Positions 54,818 through 63,708 of a stretch of DNA of 64,000 nt are shown here, piece by piece. The notes below the pieces were generated by a model. That model was given only the letters and a program-made list of their open reading frames with translations, was not told where the DNA came from and made no database searches. Location of the stretch: assembly GCA_016934315.1 (NCBI GenBank), contig JAFGSY010000010.1, forward strand, positions 1 through 64,000. The letters are read 5' to 3'. Source of the DNA: Candidatus Anaeroferrophillus wilburensis. Its GTDB lineage: Bacteria; Desulfobacterota; Anaeroferrophillalia; Anaeroferrophillales; Anaeroferrophillaceae. Within the stretch, counting starts at the first letter, position 1. Every line of letters begins with the position of its first letter. A program made the position numbers and the translations under genes.

Positions 54818-56272
54818 ATGGATAGTACTATGCAATGGCAGGTTAGGTCAGCGGTGCCGCTTGACCGGCAGGAATTACGGGTTTATCTGTTGGCTGATGA
54901 CCGGCAGTTTTTTGCTGCCGATGACCGGCTTTTGAAGCTGCGTGACGTGCTGGCTCGTAAGGAGATCAAAAAGGCGGTTTTTGTTGCGGGTGAGGACCTT
55001 TCCTCTGGTGACTACCTGATCCCCCTGCAGTCGTTTTCCCCCCTGAATATCTGGGAGTCGGTGAAGGCTGCCGCTGCCCAGGCCCTCGGCGTTGCCCGGG
55101 AGATGAAGCTGTCAGGGGTTACCTTGGTCCTTGATGCCCCGGATGCCCTGGGGTTTCATAAAAAAGCCCTGGAGGGGATCATGCTGGGCGGCTACCGTTT
55201 TGCCACCTTTAAAAAAGAGGCCAGAGAGGAAAGCCTGCTGCCGGAGATCACCTTTGTTGTCGGCGCCCTTGATGCCGTTGCCATCAATGCTGATCTGCAG
55301 CGGACGGAGAAGGTATGTGCGACCGTCAATCGGGTGCGCCATCTGGTTGATCAGCCGGCCGCCAATCTTGGGCCGGAGGAATTGACTGCTGCCTGTCTGG
55401 ACATAGCCAAACGATCAGATTTGTTAGTGGAGGTCTGGGATGAAAGCCGTCTCCGGCGTGAGGGGTATGCCGGTTTGCTGGCGGTGGGCAGAGGGAGCGA
55501 ACGGCCGCCCCGGATGGTCCAGTTGCAGTATCACCCGGCAGGAGAAAGTCGTTTCCATGTCGCTCTGGTGGGTAAAGGGATAACCTTTGATTCCGGCGGG
55601 ATATCGCTAAAGCCTTCGGCGTCCATGGAAGAGATGAAACGGGATATGGCTGGTGCTGCCGCGGTTATCGGGGCGATGGAGATTATTGCGGCGCTGAAAC
55701 CGTCGGTGTCGGTTACCGGCATTGTGGTGCTGGCAGAAAATATGCCGGATGCCAGGGCCCAGCGGCCGGGCGATGTTCTGGTGATGAAAAACGGCACTTC
55801 GGTGGAGGTGAAAAATACCGATGCCGAAGGGCGTCTGGTGCTGGTCGATGGCATCTTGCGGGCGGTTGAATTGAACCCTGACTATCTGCTTGATATCGCC
55901 ACGCTGACCGGTGCCTGCCTGGTGGCTCTGGGAACCCGCATTGCCGGGGTCCTAGGTGAACAGAAGGTTGTCGACCGTCTGTGTAAAGCCGGTGAGAACT
56001 GTGGTGAGATGCTCTGGCAACTGCCGCTGGAGCAAGGCTATAAGGAAGACTTGAAATCGGATATTGCTGATTTGGCCAATGTGGGCAGTGACCGTTATGC
56101 CGGCACCATCCGCGGTGCCCTTTTTCTGCAGGAATTTGTGCCGCCGGAGCTTCCCTGGGCGCATCTGGACATTGCCGGCCCCTCCTTTGTGAATAAGAAA
56201 TGGAAGTATTTTGCTCCCGGAGCAACCGGCTTCGGTGCCCGGGTACTGGCCGGATTTGTCAAAAACCTGTAG
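54818..56272 (+). CDS. pepA: Leucyl aminopeptidase (M17)
   Basis: 484 residues. C-terminal M17 catalytic domain with GKGITFDSGGISLKPS (Lys and Asp ligands), NTDAEGRLVL (Asp-Glu-Arg, diagnostic) and DIATLTGACLVALG. The N-terminal half is the usual PepA oligomerisation domain. Cleaves N-terminal residues from peptides; two divalent metals per subunit. Ends with a strong terminator. Confidence 0.95.
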   Translation: MDSTMQWQVRSAVPLDRQELRVYLLADDRQFFAADDRLLKLRDVLARKEIKKAVFVAGEDLSSGDYLIPLQSFSPLNIWESVKAAAAQALGVAREMKLSGVTLVLDAPDALGFHKKALEGIMLGGYRFATFKKEAREESLLPEITFVVGALDAVAINADLQRTEKVCATVNRVRHLVDQPAANLGPEELTAACLDIAKRSDLLVEVWDESRLRREGYAGLLAVGRGSERPPRMVQLQYHPAGESRFHVALVGKGITFDSGGISLKPSASMEEMKRDMAGAAAVIGAMEIIAALKPSVSVTGIVVLAENMPDARAQRPGDVLVMKNGTSVEVKNTDAEGRLVLVDGILRAVELNPDYLLDIATLTGACLVALGTRIAGVLGEQKVVDRLCKAGENCGEMLWQLPLEQGYKEDLKSDIADLANVGSDRYAGTIRGALFLQEFVPPELPWAHLDIAGPSFVNKKWKYFAPGATGFGARVLAGFVKNL

Positions 56273-56298
56273 CTTTGGCTGTGCTGTTATGTGGATAT

Positions 56299-56337
56299 AA
56301 AGGGGGTATGGCTTAGCCATACCCCCTTGTTGTTTTT
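56299..56337 (+). terminator. Intrinsic terminator after pepA
   Basis: A 13-bp perfect stem (AAGGGGGTATGGC with GCCATACCCCCTT) and a TTA loop, followed by TGTTGTTTTT. Confidence 0.88.
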
Positions 56338-56392
56338 GCCAGGATAGTACTGTCTTTTCAGAGGTAAGCGATGAGCGGCCAACAAGGTCACG

Positions 56393-57034
56393 TTAGGGCG
56401 TATCTTTGATGTGAGGTCCGTAGATATATTTTGGTTCCAGGTGATAGGTATATGGAAGTCCGTAGAATTTCCAGCCATTGACCACATTGCGGTGGCCATA
56501 AAAGCTGCTGTACTGAGGCAGCAGATCTTTTTCGGTTTCCGTCCGACCGGTAAACTTATCCCCTTCAAAACCGTCGCTGATATTATAGACCTTGGTAAAA
56601 CCACTTTTTACCAGCAGATCGACTGCCGGGACGCTGCGGTTGCCGCTGCGACAGGTGACCAGCAGTGTGTCGGTTTTCTTGAATTTTTTGCCCACTTCGC
56701 GTATAAAATCGGGGTTGAGATAATACTGATAGCGGGTTTTGCCGGCCGTCTGACCACGGAACTTATCTCCCTTGACAACGAATTCATCGCTGAGAAACAT
56801 GAAGGGAATATTGTAAGCCATGGGGGCATGGCCGATAAGCTGATATTCTTCCGGGGTTCTGACATCTACCAGATAGGTATCTGCCGTTTTCATTAAGATA
56901 TTATAGGCCTCCAAAGAGGTGATGTTGGCCGTCAGGGTGGAATCCTGTGCTGCCCAGGCTGGTGCTGCCAGGCAGAATATCATGGCAAGGAATAGTGCGG
57001 CTGTTTTAGGCGGGGAACTGCAGGTATGCTTCAT
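56393..57034 (-). CDS. Periplasmic rhodanese-domain protein
   Basis: About 213 residues. The ATG at 57034 follows GGGAGGATT; the frame opens 31 codons earlier. A signal peptide ends near AWA. The rhodanese domain (about 40-165) has YLVDVRTPEEYQLIGHAP, an inserted segment, the active-site loop CRSGNRS with its cysteine, and YNISDGFEGDKFTG. It may carry sulfane sulfur in the periplasm, and a C-terminal tail of about 40 residues lies beyond the domain. Substrate unknown. Confidence 0.88.
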   Translation of the reverse strand: MKHTCSSPPKTAALFLAMIFCLAAPAWAAQDSTLTANITSLEAYNILMKTADTYLVDVRTPEEYQLIGHAPMAYNIPFMFLSDEFVVKGDKFRGQTAGKTRYQYYLNPDFIREVGKKFKKTDTLLVTCRSGNRSVPAVDLLVKSGFTKVYNISDGFEGDKFTGRTETEKDLLPQYSSFYGHRNVVNGWKFYGLPYTYHLEPKYIYGPHIKDTP

Positions 57035-57063
57035 GGTAATCCTCCCTTTCAAGATATGGATGA

Positions 57064-57082
57064 ATAGTATAGAAATTACTAT
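57064..57082. promoter_or_regulatory. Inverted repeat over the rhodanese promoter
   Basis: ATAGTA (57064-57069), a seven-base spacer and TACTAT (57077-57082). It overlaps the minus-strand -10 box, the position expected of a repressor operator. The regulator is not known. Confidence 0.4.
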
Positions 57083-57106
57083 ATTCAGCGGTAGTTCATT
57101 TGTCAA
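57078..57106 (-). promoter_or_regulatory. Promoter of the rhodanese gene
   Basis: On the minus strand, TTGACA (57106-57101) and TATAGT (57083-57078) with a 17-base spacer, close to consensus. Confidence 0.7.
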
Positions 57107-57243
57107 TAGATTAGCTTTTCTTGCCACCGTGACAATTCTTGCACAAAATTTTCCTGAACGGGTTGGTTTTGATGCAGCTGTCGTCGGCCTCTTACAGACG
57201 CTTCTCCCGGTTGCCGCCGGCGTTTAGGTAAACAGCATGGGCT

Positions 57244-58125
57244 ATGTGGGGTGTGATGAGGTCGTCAGCAGCTGAAGAAAATCCTCTGGTCAGTGTCATT
57301 ATTCCGACTTTTAACCGTTCCTCACAGGTTGTTGAAGCGGTGCAGTCGGTACTTGAGCAGACCTACCGGCCGCTGGAGATCATTGTTGTTGATGATGGTT
57401 CCACCGACGGGACCAGAGAGCATGTAGCGGCCTACAGTGATCGTTGTACCCTGCTCTCTTCCAAGGAAAATCGAGGAGTCAGTGCGGCCCGCAACCGTGG
57501 GATCCGTAAAAGCTGCGGTCAGTTTGTCGCTTTGCTGGATTCGGATGATCTCTGGCTGCCTGACAAGCTTGCCCACCAGATAGCTTTTTTCCGTCGCCAT
57601 CCCCAGGCACTGATCTGCCAGACGGAAGAGATCTGGATGCGCCGGGGTGTGCGGGTCAATCCGCGTAAGATACACCGGAAGTACTCCGGTCATATTTTTT
57701 CCCGGTGTCTGCCGCTCTGTATTGTCAGTCCCTCGGCGGTGATGATCAAACGGGAGCTTTTCGATCTGGTTGGCCTGTTTGACGAGCAGCTGCCAGCTTG
57801 CGAAGATTATGATCTGTGGCTCAGAATTGCGGCACAGCACCCTATTTTTCTTGTTCGGCAGCCGTTGATTGTCAAGCGCGGCGGACATGAGGATCAACTC
57901 TCCCGTACGGTTTTGTTCCTTGATCGTTACCGGATTCAGTCCCTCTGCAAACTCTTGCAGGGCGCCAGGTTGACACCGGAACAGTGGTGGCAGGCAGCCG
58001 GCGAACTGCAAAAAAAAGCTGCAGTGTATTGCGGCGGGTGCCGGAAGCGGGGGAAAACTGACGAAGCTGATAGGGTGGATATGCTGGTAAACGCTGCTCT
58101 TAAGATGCCTGACTCTACTAGGTGA
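57244..58125 (+). CDS. Family 2 glycosyltransferase
   Basis: 293 residues. GT-A fold: VSVIIPTFNRSSQVVEAVQSV, IIVVDDGSTDGT, VSAARNRGI and LLDSDDLWLPDKL with the metal-binding aspartates, then CEDYDLWLRIA. Transfers a sugar from a nucleotide donor; donor and acceptor unknown. It is an isolated gene. Starts at 57244 or at the ATG at 57256. Stops six bases from sfsA, converging, with no terminator between. Confidence 0.9.
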   Translation: MWGVMRSSAAEENPLVSVIIPTFNRSSQVVEAVQSVLEQTYRPLEIIVVDDGSTDGTREHVAAYSDRCTLLSSKENRGVSAARNRGIRKSCGQFVALLDSDDLWLPDKLAHQIAFFRRHPQALICQTEEIWMRRGVRVNPRKIHRKYSGHIFSRCLPLCIVSPSAVMIKRELFDLVGLFDEQLPACEDYDLWLRIAAQHPIFLVRQPLIVKRGGHEDQLSRTVLFLDRYRIQSLCKLLQGARLTPEQWWQAAGELQKKAAVYCGGCRKRGKTDEADRVDMLVNAALKMPDSTR

Positions 58126-58131
58126 CTTCAG

Positions 58132-58854
58132 TTAGAAACTGGCCGGCAGCGGATGGCCGATGCTTATCCGTTTAGTATCTATGAAGACGTCGTAGATGAC
58201 TAGTTCAACTCCGTGGTCACGGGCATGGCGCAGTTGCCGGCCATAGGCTGGATCGATATGGTCTGCCGGTCGGAAACGTTGGGCATCCATTCTCTGGATG
58301 AGGAAGAAGATGATTCCCCGCTGCTCTTCTGCCACCTGTTTTTCCAGTTCCACCAGATGTTTTAGGCCGCGGCTGGTGACGGCATCGGGAAACATGGCCA
58401 GACCATCTTCCACTAAAGTGCAATTTTTTATCTCAACGTAGCAGCGTTTTTCCTGTTCCGGATTGCTGAGCAGGAGATCAATACGGGAATTCTGGCCGTA
58501 GGGTACTTCGCTATTGATTATCAGATAGCCGTCCAATTCGGGGATCTGGTGCTCGATAATTGCTTTTTTTACCAGTCGGTTGGGAACGATGGTGTTAACA
58601 CCGACCAGTGATGACGGCATATCGATCAACTCCCAGGTGTAGGGCAGGCGGCGCTTGGGATTGTTGGCCCGGGAGAGATAAACCGGGCGCCCTGGTTCAC
58701 TGCAACTGATCATACGGCCGGAATTGGGGCAGTGGGCGGTAACCAGTTGACCGTTTTCCAGCTGAACATCGGCCAGGAAACGTTTATAGCGTCTTACCAG
58801 CCTGCCTTTTATCAAGGGCGGCCATAACAGGCCGTTTTTTTCCTCAGCTGCCAT
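58132..58854 (-). CDS. sfsA: SfsA family protein
   Basis: About 240 residues. Conserved segments: GRLVRRYKRFLADV, HCPNSGRM, IDLLLSN, YVEIKNCTLVEDGLAMFPDAVTSRG (shortened here to its family core) and the C-terminal acidic knot. The name comes from sugar fermentation stimulation in E. coli; a nuclease-like fold is suggested for the family. ATG 58854 overlaps the end of the upstream permease gene by 11 bases; the frame opens at 58893. Confidence 0.9.
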   Translation of the reverse strand: MAAEEKNGLLWPPLIKGRLVRRYKRFLADVQLENGQLVTAHCPNSGRMISCSEPGRPVYLSRANNPKRRLPYTWELIDMPSSLVGVNTIVPNRLVKKAIIEHQIPELDGYLIINSEVPYGQNSRIDLLLSNPEQEKRCYVEIKNCTLVEDGLAMFPDAVTSRGLKHLVELEKQVAEEQRGIIFFLIQRMDAQRFRPADHIDPAYGRQLRHARDHGVELVIYDVFIDTKRISIGHPLPASF

Positions 58855-60163
58855 GGAAAGGAAAAAAGCAATAAAACAATGAAGCAAGGGCAAAGAGGCC
58901 CCACATGCCCGGGTGTACCTCCCGGACCCTGCCGGTCAGCAGCTTCAATAGTGGATAGACCATAAATCCGGCGGTGATGCCGATGCCGAGATTGTAGGTA
59001 AAGCACATCAGGACGATGGTGATGAAACTGGGCAGCCATTCGGTATAATCATGGAAGTCTATATGCTCTATGGCGCTGATCATCAATGAGCCGACCACTA
59101 TCAGGGTTGGTCCGTAGGCATAGGCAGGGATGGAGGTGATGAAGGGGGCGCAGAACAGCCCGGTGAGGAAAAGCAGGGCAGCAGTTACCGCTGTCAGTCC
59201 GGTGCGTCCTCCCGCTTCAATGCCGGCAGCGGATTCGATGAAGGTGCCGGTAGTGGTGGTGCCCAACAGGGCGGCGGCAACCGTTGCCAGGGCGTCAGCC
59301 AGCATGGGTTTCTCGATTTCCGGCAGGTTGCCATGCTCGTCCAGCATGCCGGCCCGGGCCGAGAGACCAATAAGAGTCCCCATGGTATCAACAAAATCCA
59401 TGATGAAGACGGTCAAAATGACCGAAAAAAACCCCCAGGTACATGCCCCGGCAATATCGAGGTGGAGAAAAATCGGCCCGAGTGACGGTGGCGGGCTGAA
59501 AAAAGTTTTCGGCAGCGGCGTAATCCCGGTCAAGTAGCCAAGGAAAGTGATGACCGTCATGCCGAGCAGAATGCCACCGGGAACTTTACGGATTGTCAGG
59601 GTGCTGATCAGCAGAAAGCCGCCGATTGCCAGCAGCGAGGTGGATGAGGTGAACGTTCCTGCGGTCAACGGGGCACCGGGAACACCGACTGTTACCAGGC
59701 CGGTGGTGACCAGGCCGATCAGGGTGAGAAAGAAGCCGATGCCGACGGCAAAGGCATATTTCAGCGAGGCGGGGATCGCCTGAACAAACCAGGAGCGGAT
59801 TTTCAACAGGGTCAGCAGGACAAATAATACCCCGCCGATGAAAATGGCTCCCAGGGCGGTTTGCCACGAATAACCAAGCACCTTGACGACGGTGTAGGCG
59901 ATGAAAGCGTTTTCTCCCATGTATGGGGCGATGACAAACGGACGCTTGGCATAAAGTCCCATGAGCAGGGTGCCAACCGCGGCGCTGAGAATGGTGGCCA
60001 CCATCGATGGTCCACGGGGAATGCCGGCGACTTCAAGGATGGCTGGATTGACAACGATAATATAGGCAACCGTGATAAAGGTTGTCAGGCCGGAATATAG
60101 CTCCCGCTTGATGGTGGAATGGTTGCCGGTGATGATAAAATAGTTGTCGAGCCATTTTTTCAT
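58844..60163 (-). CDS. AzgA-type purine permease
   Basis: 439 residues with about 13-14 transmembrane segments of the AzgA/NCS2 fold. Diagnostic segments: GLTTFITVAYIIVVNP, FVIAPYMGENAFIAYTV, the DFVDTMGTLIGLSA loop and TGTFIESAAGIEAGGRTGL. Imports hypoxanthine, guanine or adenine by proton symport; specificity is inferred from family. It fits functionally with the adenine deaminase and phosphoribosyltransferase at 20.5-22.9 kb. sfsA follows on the same strand, overlapping. Confidence 0.92.
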   Translation of the reverse strand: MKKWLDNYFIITGNHSTIKRELYSGLTTFITVAYIIVVNPAILEVAGIPRGPSMVATILSAAVGTLLMGLYAKRPFVIAPYMGENAFIAYTVVKVLGYSWQTALGAIFIGGVLFVLLTLLKIRSWFVQAIPASLKYAFAVGIGFFLTLIGLVTTGLVTVGVPGAPLTAGTFTSSTSLLAIGGFLLISTLTIRKVPGGILLGMTVITFLGYLTGITPLPKTFFSPPPSLGPIFLHLDIAGACTWGFFSVILTVFIMDFVDTMGTLIGLSARAGMLDEHGNLPEIEKPMLADALATVAAALLGTTTTGTFIESAAGIEAGGRTGLTAVTAALLFLTGLFCAPFITSIPAYAYGPTLIVVGSLMISAIEHIDFHDYTEWLPSFITIVLMCFTYNLGIGITAGFMVYPLLKLLTGRVREVHPGMWGLFALASLFYCFFPFHGS

Positions 60164-60373
60164 GGTCTTGGTGTACTAGAAATGATCTTTTCTGTCAAAC
60201 AGTGTTGCTGGCTTCGTCAAAAGATCATCATGACAAGCAGGTGCCAACATGGCTTGCTGTGTCAAGCTATTATACCCGCCCTTGTTGTGCCCGATGTTCA
60301 GCCTGTGGCGGCGATCTAATGTCAAGCTCATAATAAGGGTTTTTCGAAAATTTCAGAGGTGATTTTTTATCCT
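60164..60373. other. Divergent intergenic region
   Basis: About 210 bases between the permease and the binding-protein gene. It contains minus-strand TATAAT and TTGACA hexamers in the wrong order to form one promoter. No convincing promoter pair or operator is seen. Confidence 0.4.
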
Positions 60374-61723
60374 ATGCGTTGCCGACGCTTTCTTTTACTT
60401 CTTGCAGTTATGGTTGTTTGTCTGGAGGGAATTTCCCTCTGTATGCCCCCGCCGGCATCGGCAATTTCCGCTGTTCGGGAGAGAGTCAGGGTTGTTGCGC
60501 CGCCGATGGTTGGTGATCGTGATGGTCAATCGGCAGCGAAGAGGAGTTTTTTGACGGGGAAAGAGGGGGGCTTGCCAACAGGAAAGCTGTCGCTGCTGCG
60601 GGTTGGCTGCCTGCTGCCGTTGTCAGGAGATTTTTCATCCTATGGCCGCCGGTTCCTGAAAGGGATGGAACTGGCTTTGAGTGTCTATGGACAGGCGACT
60701 GGTGGCGCATTGGTCCGGGAGATTGTTTTGCTGGTTCGGGATACCGGTGGCCTGGCTGATGCAGCCATTCCCCTGGTACATGAGCTGGCTGTCAAGGAAC
60801 ACGTTTCCCTGCTTGTCGGTCCGGTAGTTGGTTCGGTTGCCAGTGCCGTGGCCCGTGAAACACTGGACCTGGGGATTCCCCTTATTCTCCTCAGTTCTCA
60901 GCCTGGCCTGGTGAATGGGGAGCATGGTGTCTTTCAGCATTTTCTGACATCCCGCAATCAGGCCGAACAGCTGGCCCGGCTGATGAGTTCCCGGGCGGCG
61001 GTTACGGTGCCGTCGGTTTTCTATCCGGATACGGTTTTTGGCCGCACCTTCAGCCAGTTTTTTGCTGCCGCTGCCGGTCGGGCTGGATTTGCCCCTTCTC
61101 GCCTGGTTTCTTATCAGGCCTCGGCAACCGATTTTGGTATACCCATCCGTCGTCTGCTTGTCGACTGCTTACCGGTACCAGTCGAGGAGGGGGAAAAACC
61201 GGCAACTGAATGTCAATTGCCGGAGCAGTTCCTGGTGATTCCCGACAATGCCCGCCGCCTGCGGCTGCTGGCGCCGCAACTGGCCCACTATGGTATGACC
61301 CGAGTGCATATCTTTGGCAGCCGTGGCTGGCATGAACTCCATGATGAACTCAAAAAAGAGTCGGGTGTGGCAGGGGTGCAGTTTGTTGATGCCTTTTATG
61401 CCGGCAGCGATGCTCCCGAGCGGTTGGTATGCTATCGGAATCGCTATCAGGCCATGTTTGCTCAACCAGCCTCTCTTTACGATGCCTACGGTTTTGACAC
61501 CGTTTGCCTGCTCAAGGAGATCGGTGAAGCAATCACCGGCGATACCAGTGACCCACAGCAGGTGATCAGTGCCGTTCGCAGCCTGCCGCCATTGGAGATG
61601 GTGACCGGCTGCACGTCACTGACTGCCGATGGTGAATTTGAAAAGCAGCTCTACTGGTTGTCGATAAGCGATGATGGTACGATACAAGGGGTCGCTGGAG
61701 AGCAGGCGTTAATGAACCAGTAA
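60374..61723 (+). CDS. LivK/LpoA-like periplasmic binding protein
   Basis: About 449 residues. N-terminal signal peptide (MRCRRFLLLLAVMVV, ending near ASA) without a clear lipobox. The type I binding fold begins with VGCLLPLSGDFSSYGRRF and includes LLVGPVVGSVASA, FQHFLTSRNQAEQL and ASLYDAYGFDTVCLL. It is a shorter paralog of the lipoprotein at 23728: it lacks the helical N-terminal domain and the charged insertion. GTG 60359 is an alternative start. Its 3' end overlaps the convergent FlgO-like gene by 15 bases. Confidence 0.85.
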   Translation: MRCRRFLLLLAVMVVCLEGISLCMPPPASAISAVRERVRVVAPPMVGDRDGQSAAKRSFLTGKEGGLPTGKLSLLRVGCLLPLSGDFSSYGRRFLKGMELALSVYGQATGGALVREIVLLVRDTGGLADAAIPLVHELAVKEHVSLLVGPVVGSVASAVARETLDLGIPLILLSSQPGLVNGEHGVFQHFLTSRNQAEQLARLMSSRAAVTVPSVFYPDTVFGRTFSQFFAAAAGRAGFAPSRLVSYQASATDFGIPIRRLLVDCLPVPVEEGEKPATECQLPEQFLVIPDNARRLRLLAPQLAHYGMTRVHIFGSRGWHELHDELKKESGVAGVQFVDAFYAGSDAPERLVCYRNRYQAMFAQPASLYDAYGFDTVCLLKEIGEAITGDTSDPQQVISAVRSLPPLEMVTGCTSLTADGEFEKQLYWLSISDDGTIQGVAGEQALMNQ

Positions 61724-62287
61724 CTCAATAATATCTTCGTTTTTGGCCAGTTGACAATCAAAGGAGCTGACCACCTCGTTGCTTTTAAAATCCACCAGTC
61801 TGGTATTTATCAAGACGTTGTTCCGGGTTTCCATATACGTTCCCACCAGCACCAGATCTGCCTTCATTTCATGGGCCAAGCTGGTAAACTCACGGGTCAG
61901 AACAAACTCGCCGTTCTTGCCCTGATAAAAAATGTCCTTCAATCTGGTTTCCCGGACACGAAAGCCGAGGGCAGCCAGCCGACTCAACATCTGTTCCCCC
62001 ATCACCATGCCAAAATGGCTGGTTTGGGAAAAGTCAGCCAAAGTGACAAACGAGGTCACCACGATAACCGTATCATGACTGTTATGTGGCGGTGACAGGG
62101 AGGTGATCAGATGTTCGGCAATGACCCCGGTTTTATAGGTTCGTTCATACAGGTAATCGCTATAGCTCAGTTCCCCGGAGGTGAGGCAGCCACTGAGGGT
62201 AGCTGTGAGCAACAGCGAGAGCAGTATGGCACCTAATAACATGGTTCGCTGGCCACGAGCTGCCTTGATCTCTTTGTTCGCCGGCAT
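61709..62287 (-). CDS. FlgO-domain lipoprotein
   Basis: 192 residues. Hydrophobic signal with lipobox LSGC at about residue 34, then a FlgO-type domain: VIVVTSFVTLADFSQTSHFG, MGEQMLSRLAALGFRVRE, FVLTREFTSL and DLVLVGTYMETRNNVLINTRLVD. FlgO proteins are outer-membrane lipoproteins linked to flagella in Vibrio; no flagellar genes lie in this window. The gene starts one base after the stop of its neighbour. The 3' end overlaps the gene on the other strand. Confidence 0.82.
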   Translation of the reverse strand: MPANKEIKAARGQRTMLLGAILLSLLLTATLSGCLTSGELSYSDYLYERTYKTGVIAEHLITSLSPPHNSHDTVIVVTSFVTLADFSQTSHFGMVMGEQMLSRLAALGFRVRETRLKDIFYQGKNGEFVLTREFTSLAHEMKADLVLVGTYMETRNNVLINTRLVDFKSNEVVSSFDCQLAKNEDIIELLVH

Positions 62288-62288
62288 G

Positions 62289-63035
62289 TCAGTTCATCTC
62301 TTCTATTTTGATAACGGGCTCCTGGTAATTGAGCAGATAATCGATCAGCGTTGTTCGGGGCAGCCAGCGGCCGGCGGAGGAATAGATAATCTGCGAGGTC
62401 TTGCCAATGATTTTAGCAGAGACATAGACTCCCACCGGAGTCAAGGTGTATGATCCGGTGATGATGAAACTGGCTTGATGTTCATCCATAAGTTTCTGCA
62501 GGTCCTGGGAAAGGGCCACAATGCCATACTCCTTATGTATCCTCATGGCTTTGCTGAGTCGGATTTCTATGACTTGGAACCCTTCATTCTGGATGTTGGT
62601 TGCCAGGGCATCTCCCAGCAGCCTGCCCAGTGGTGTAGTTTCATCATAGTTGCTTTGATCGACAAACGATGAGTAAAGAAAGCGGTAATCCTGCTTTAGG
62701 GCGGCATTCTTGATCAGTTCCTGATCAAGAAAGTATTGCAGCAGATCAGCGGTGATGTCCTCCATGAATTGGGTCATATCTGCCGCCTGGTCCATGGGAG
62801 AAGGTGGTGCAGTAGATTCCATCCCCACAGCAGCCACTATTTCATTCGGGGCGTCGGCGCTTGCGATGTCTTGTTCTGGTTCAACGGGCTGGTCGGCGGC
62901 AGCCGCTGGCTGGGTCACCGATGCCGGTTGGTGGCTGGAGCTGCCGAGATGCCAGGGAAGCCAGCTGCGACAGCCGGTCAATAAGACCAGCAGTAAAAAC
63001 AGTGAACAGATACCCAGGTGATGGATTTTATTCAT
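62289..63035 (-). CDS. FlgO-like lipoprotein
   Basis: About 248 residues. The ATG at 63035 has AAGGAGG seven bases upstream; the frame is open to 63263. Lipobox LLTGC at about residue 22. A Pro/Ala/Gln-rich linker (30-90) precedes a FlgO-like domain: TPLGRLLGDALATNIQNEGFQVIE, IALSQDLQKL-like text and SFIITGSYTLTPVGVYVSAKI. It is upstream of a second FlgO-type gene in the same two-gene unit. Outer-membrane or periplasmic anchoring is inferred. Confidence 0.8.
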   Translation of the reverse strand: MNKIHHLGICSLFLLLVLLTGCRSWLPWHLGSSSHQPASVTQPAAAADQPVEPEQDIASADAPNEIVAAVGMESTAPPSPMDQAADMTQFMEDITADLLQYFLDQELIKNAALKQDYRFLYSSFVDQSNYDETTPLGRLLGDALATNIQNEGFQVIEIRLSKAMRIHKEYGIVALSQDLQKLMDEHQASFIITGSYTLTPVGVYVSAKIIGKTSQIIYSSAGRWLPRTTLIDYLLNYQEPVIKIEEMN

Positions 63036-63092
63036 GGTGCAGCCTCCTTGCCAGGGCCATGACGTTGCAGGTAGGGGTCCCCTGTAGTGTGT

Positions 63093-63121
63093 TGTATAGC
63101 ATGGATAGCAAAGAGTTGCAA
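63093..63121 (-). promoter_or_regulatory. Promoter of the FlgO-like pair
   Basis: On the minus strand, TTGCAA (63121-63116) and TATACA (63098-63093) with a 17-base spacer, about 58 bases before the ATG at 63035. Confidence 0.6.
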
Positions 63122-63490
63122 AAAACACACCATAGAAGGATGAATAAAAAGGAAATGTTGCTGGCTGAAAAATAGTCTGCCGTTTTTCTGGGCGTTTTCT
63201 GTAAAAAGCACGTAATCTGAGTCTCCCAAGGTAAAAAACCGCAGCCAATGAGCATCTGCTCAACTGTGAGCCGGGGAATTGACTGTTTTTTTATATGCAA
63301 GAGACGGGATGCCATGGCGATTTTTTGCCGGAAAATGTCATGAAAATCAGCAATGTTTGTCGTTTTTTTGACAGTGAAGGCATGTGGTGTCGGATGAGTT
63401 TGGCAGTGAAGAGGGAACTATGCCGCACCTTGCTGCTGCTGCCAGTCAGGCTGTGGGTGTGGTGAAATGGGTCCGGCCGGCAGTCGCCCA
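63122..63490. other. Intergenic region without a supported gene
   Basis: About 370 bases between the FlgO-like promoter and the tRNA-Ala terminator. Short ORFs occur on both strands, but none has a ribosome binding site or recognisable product. Confidence 0.5.
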
Positions 63491-63528
63491 GAAAAAAGAC
63501 CCGCCCGGAAACGGGGCGGGTCTTTTGA
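63491..63528 (-). terminator. Intrinsic terminator of tRNA-Ala (bidirectional stem)
   Basis: A long stem (AAAAGACCCGCCC with GGGCGGGTCTTTT) with a short loop and a T-run on the minus strand, directly downstream of the tRNA gene. Confidence 0.85.
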
Positions 63529-63535
63529 AAAATTC

Positions 63536-63611
63536 TGGTGGAGGATAAGGGACTCGAACCCTCGACTTCCACGTTGCGAACGTGGCGCTCTCCCAGCTGA
63601 GCTAATCCCCC
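63536..63611 (-). tRNA. tRNA-Ala, anticodon CGC
   Basis: Complete cloverleaf of 76 bases with CCA encoded. Acceptor 5' strand GGGGGAT pairs with ATCCTCC and contains the G3-U70 pair that marks alanine tRNAs. The anticodon stem CCACG/CGTGG encloses the loop TTCGCAA, giving anticodon CGC for codon GCG. Confidence 0.95.
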
Positions 63612-63659
63612 TCATCTCTGCACTATGGTCTCGTCGCCAATCAAGGCGAGCAGACATCC

Positions 63660-63688
63660 TTCGTACAAGAAAATCTGCTCCTTGTCAA
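63660..63688 (-). promoter_or_regulatory. Promoter of tRNA-Ala
   Basis: On the minus strand, TTGACA (63688-63683) and TACGAA (63665-63660) with a 17-base spacer, about 48 bases before the tRNA. The -10 box is weak. Confidence 0.5.
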
Positions 63689-63708
63689 CGCCTTTGCCGG
63701 TGTGTTGC

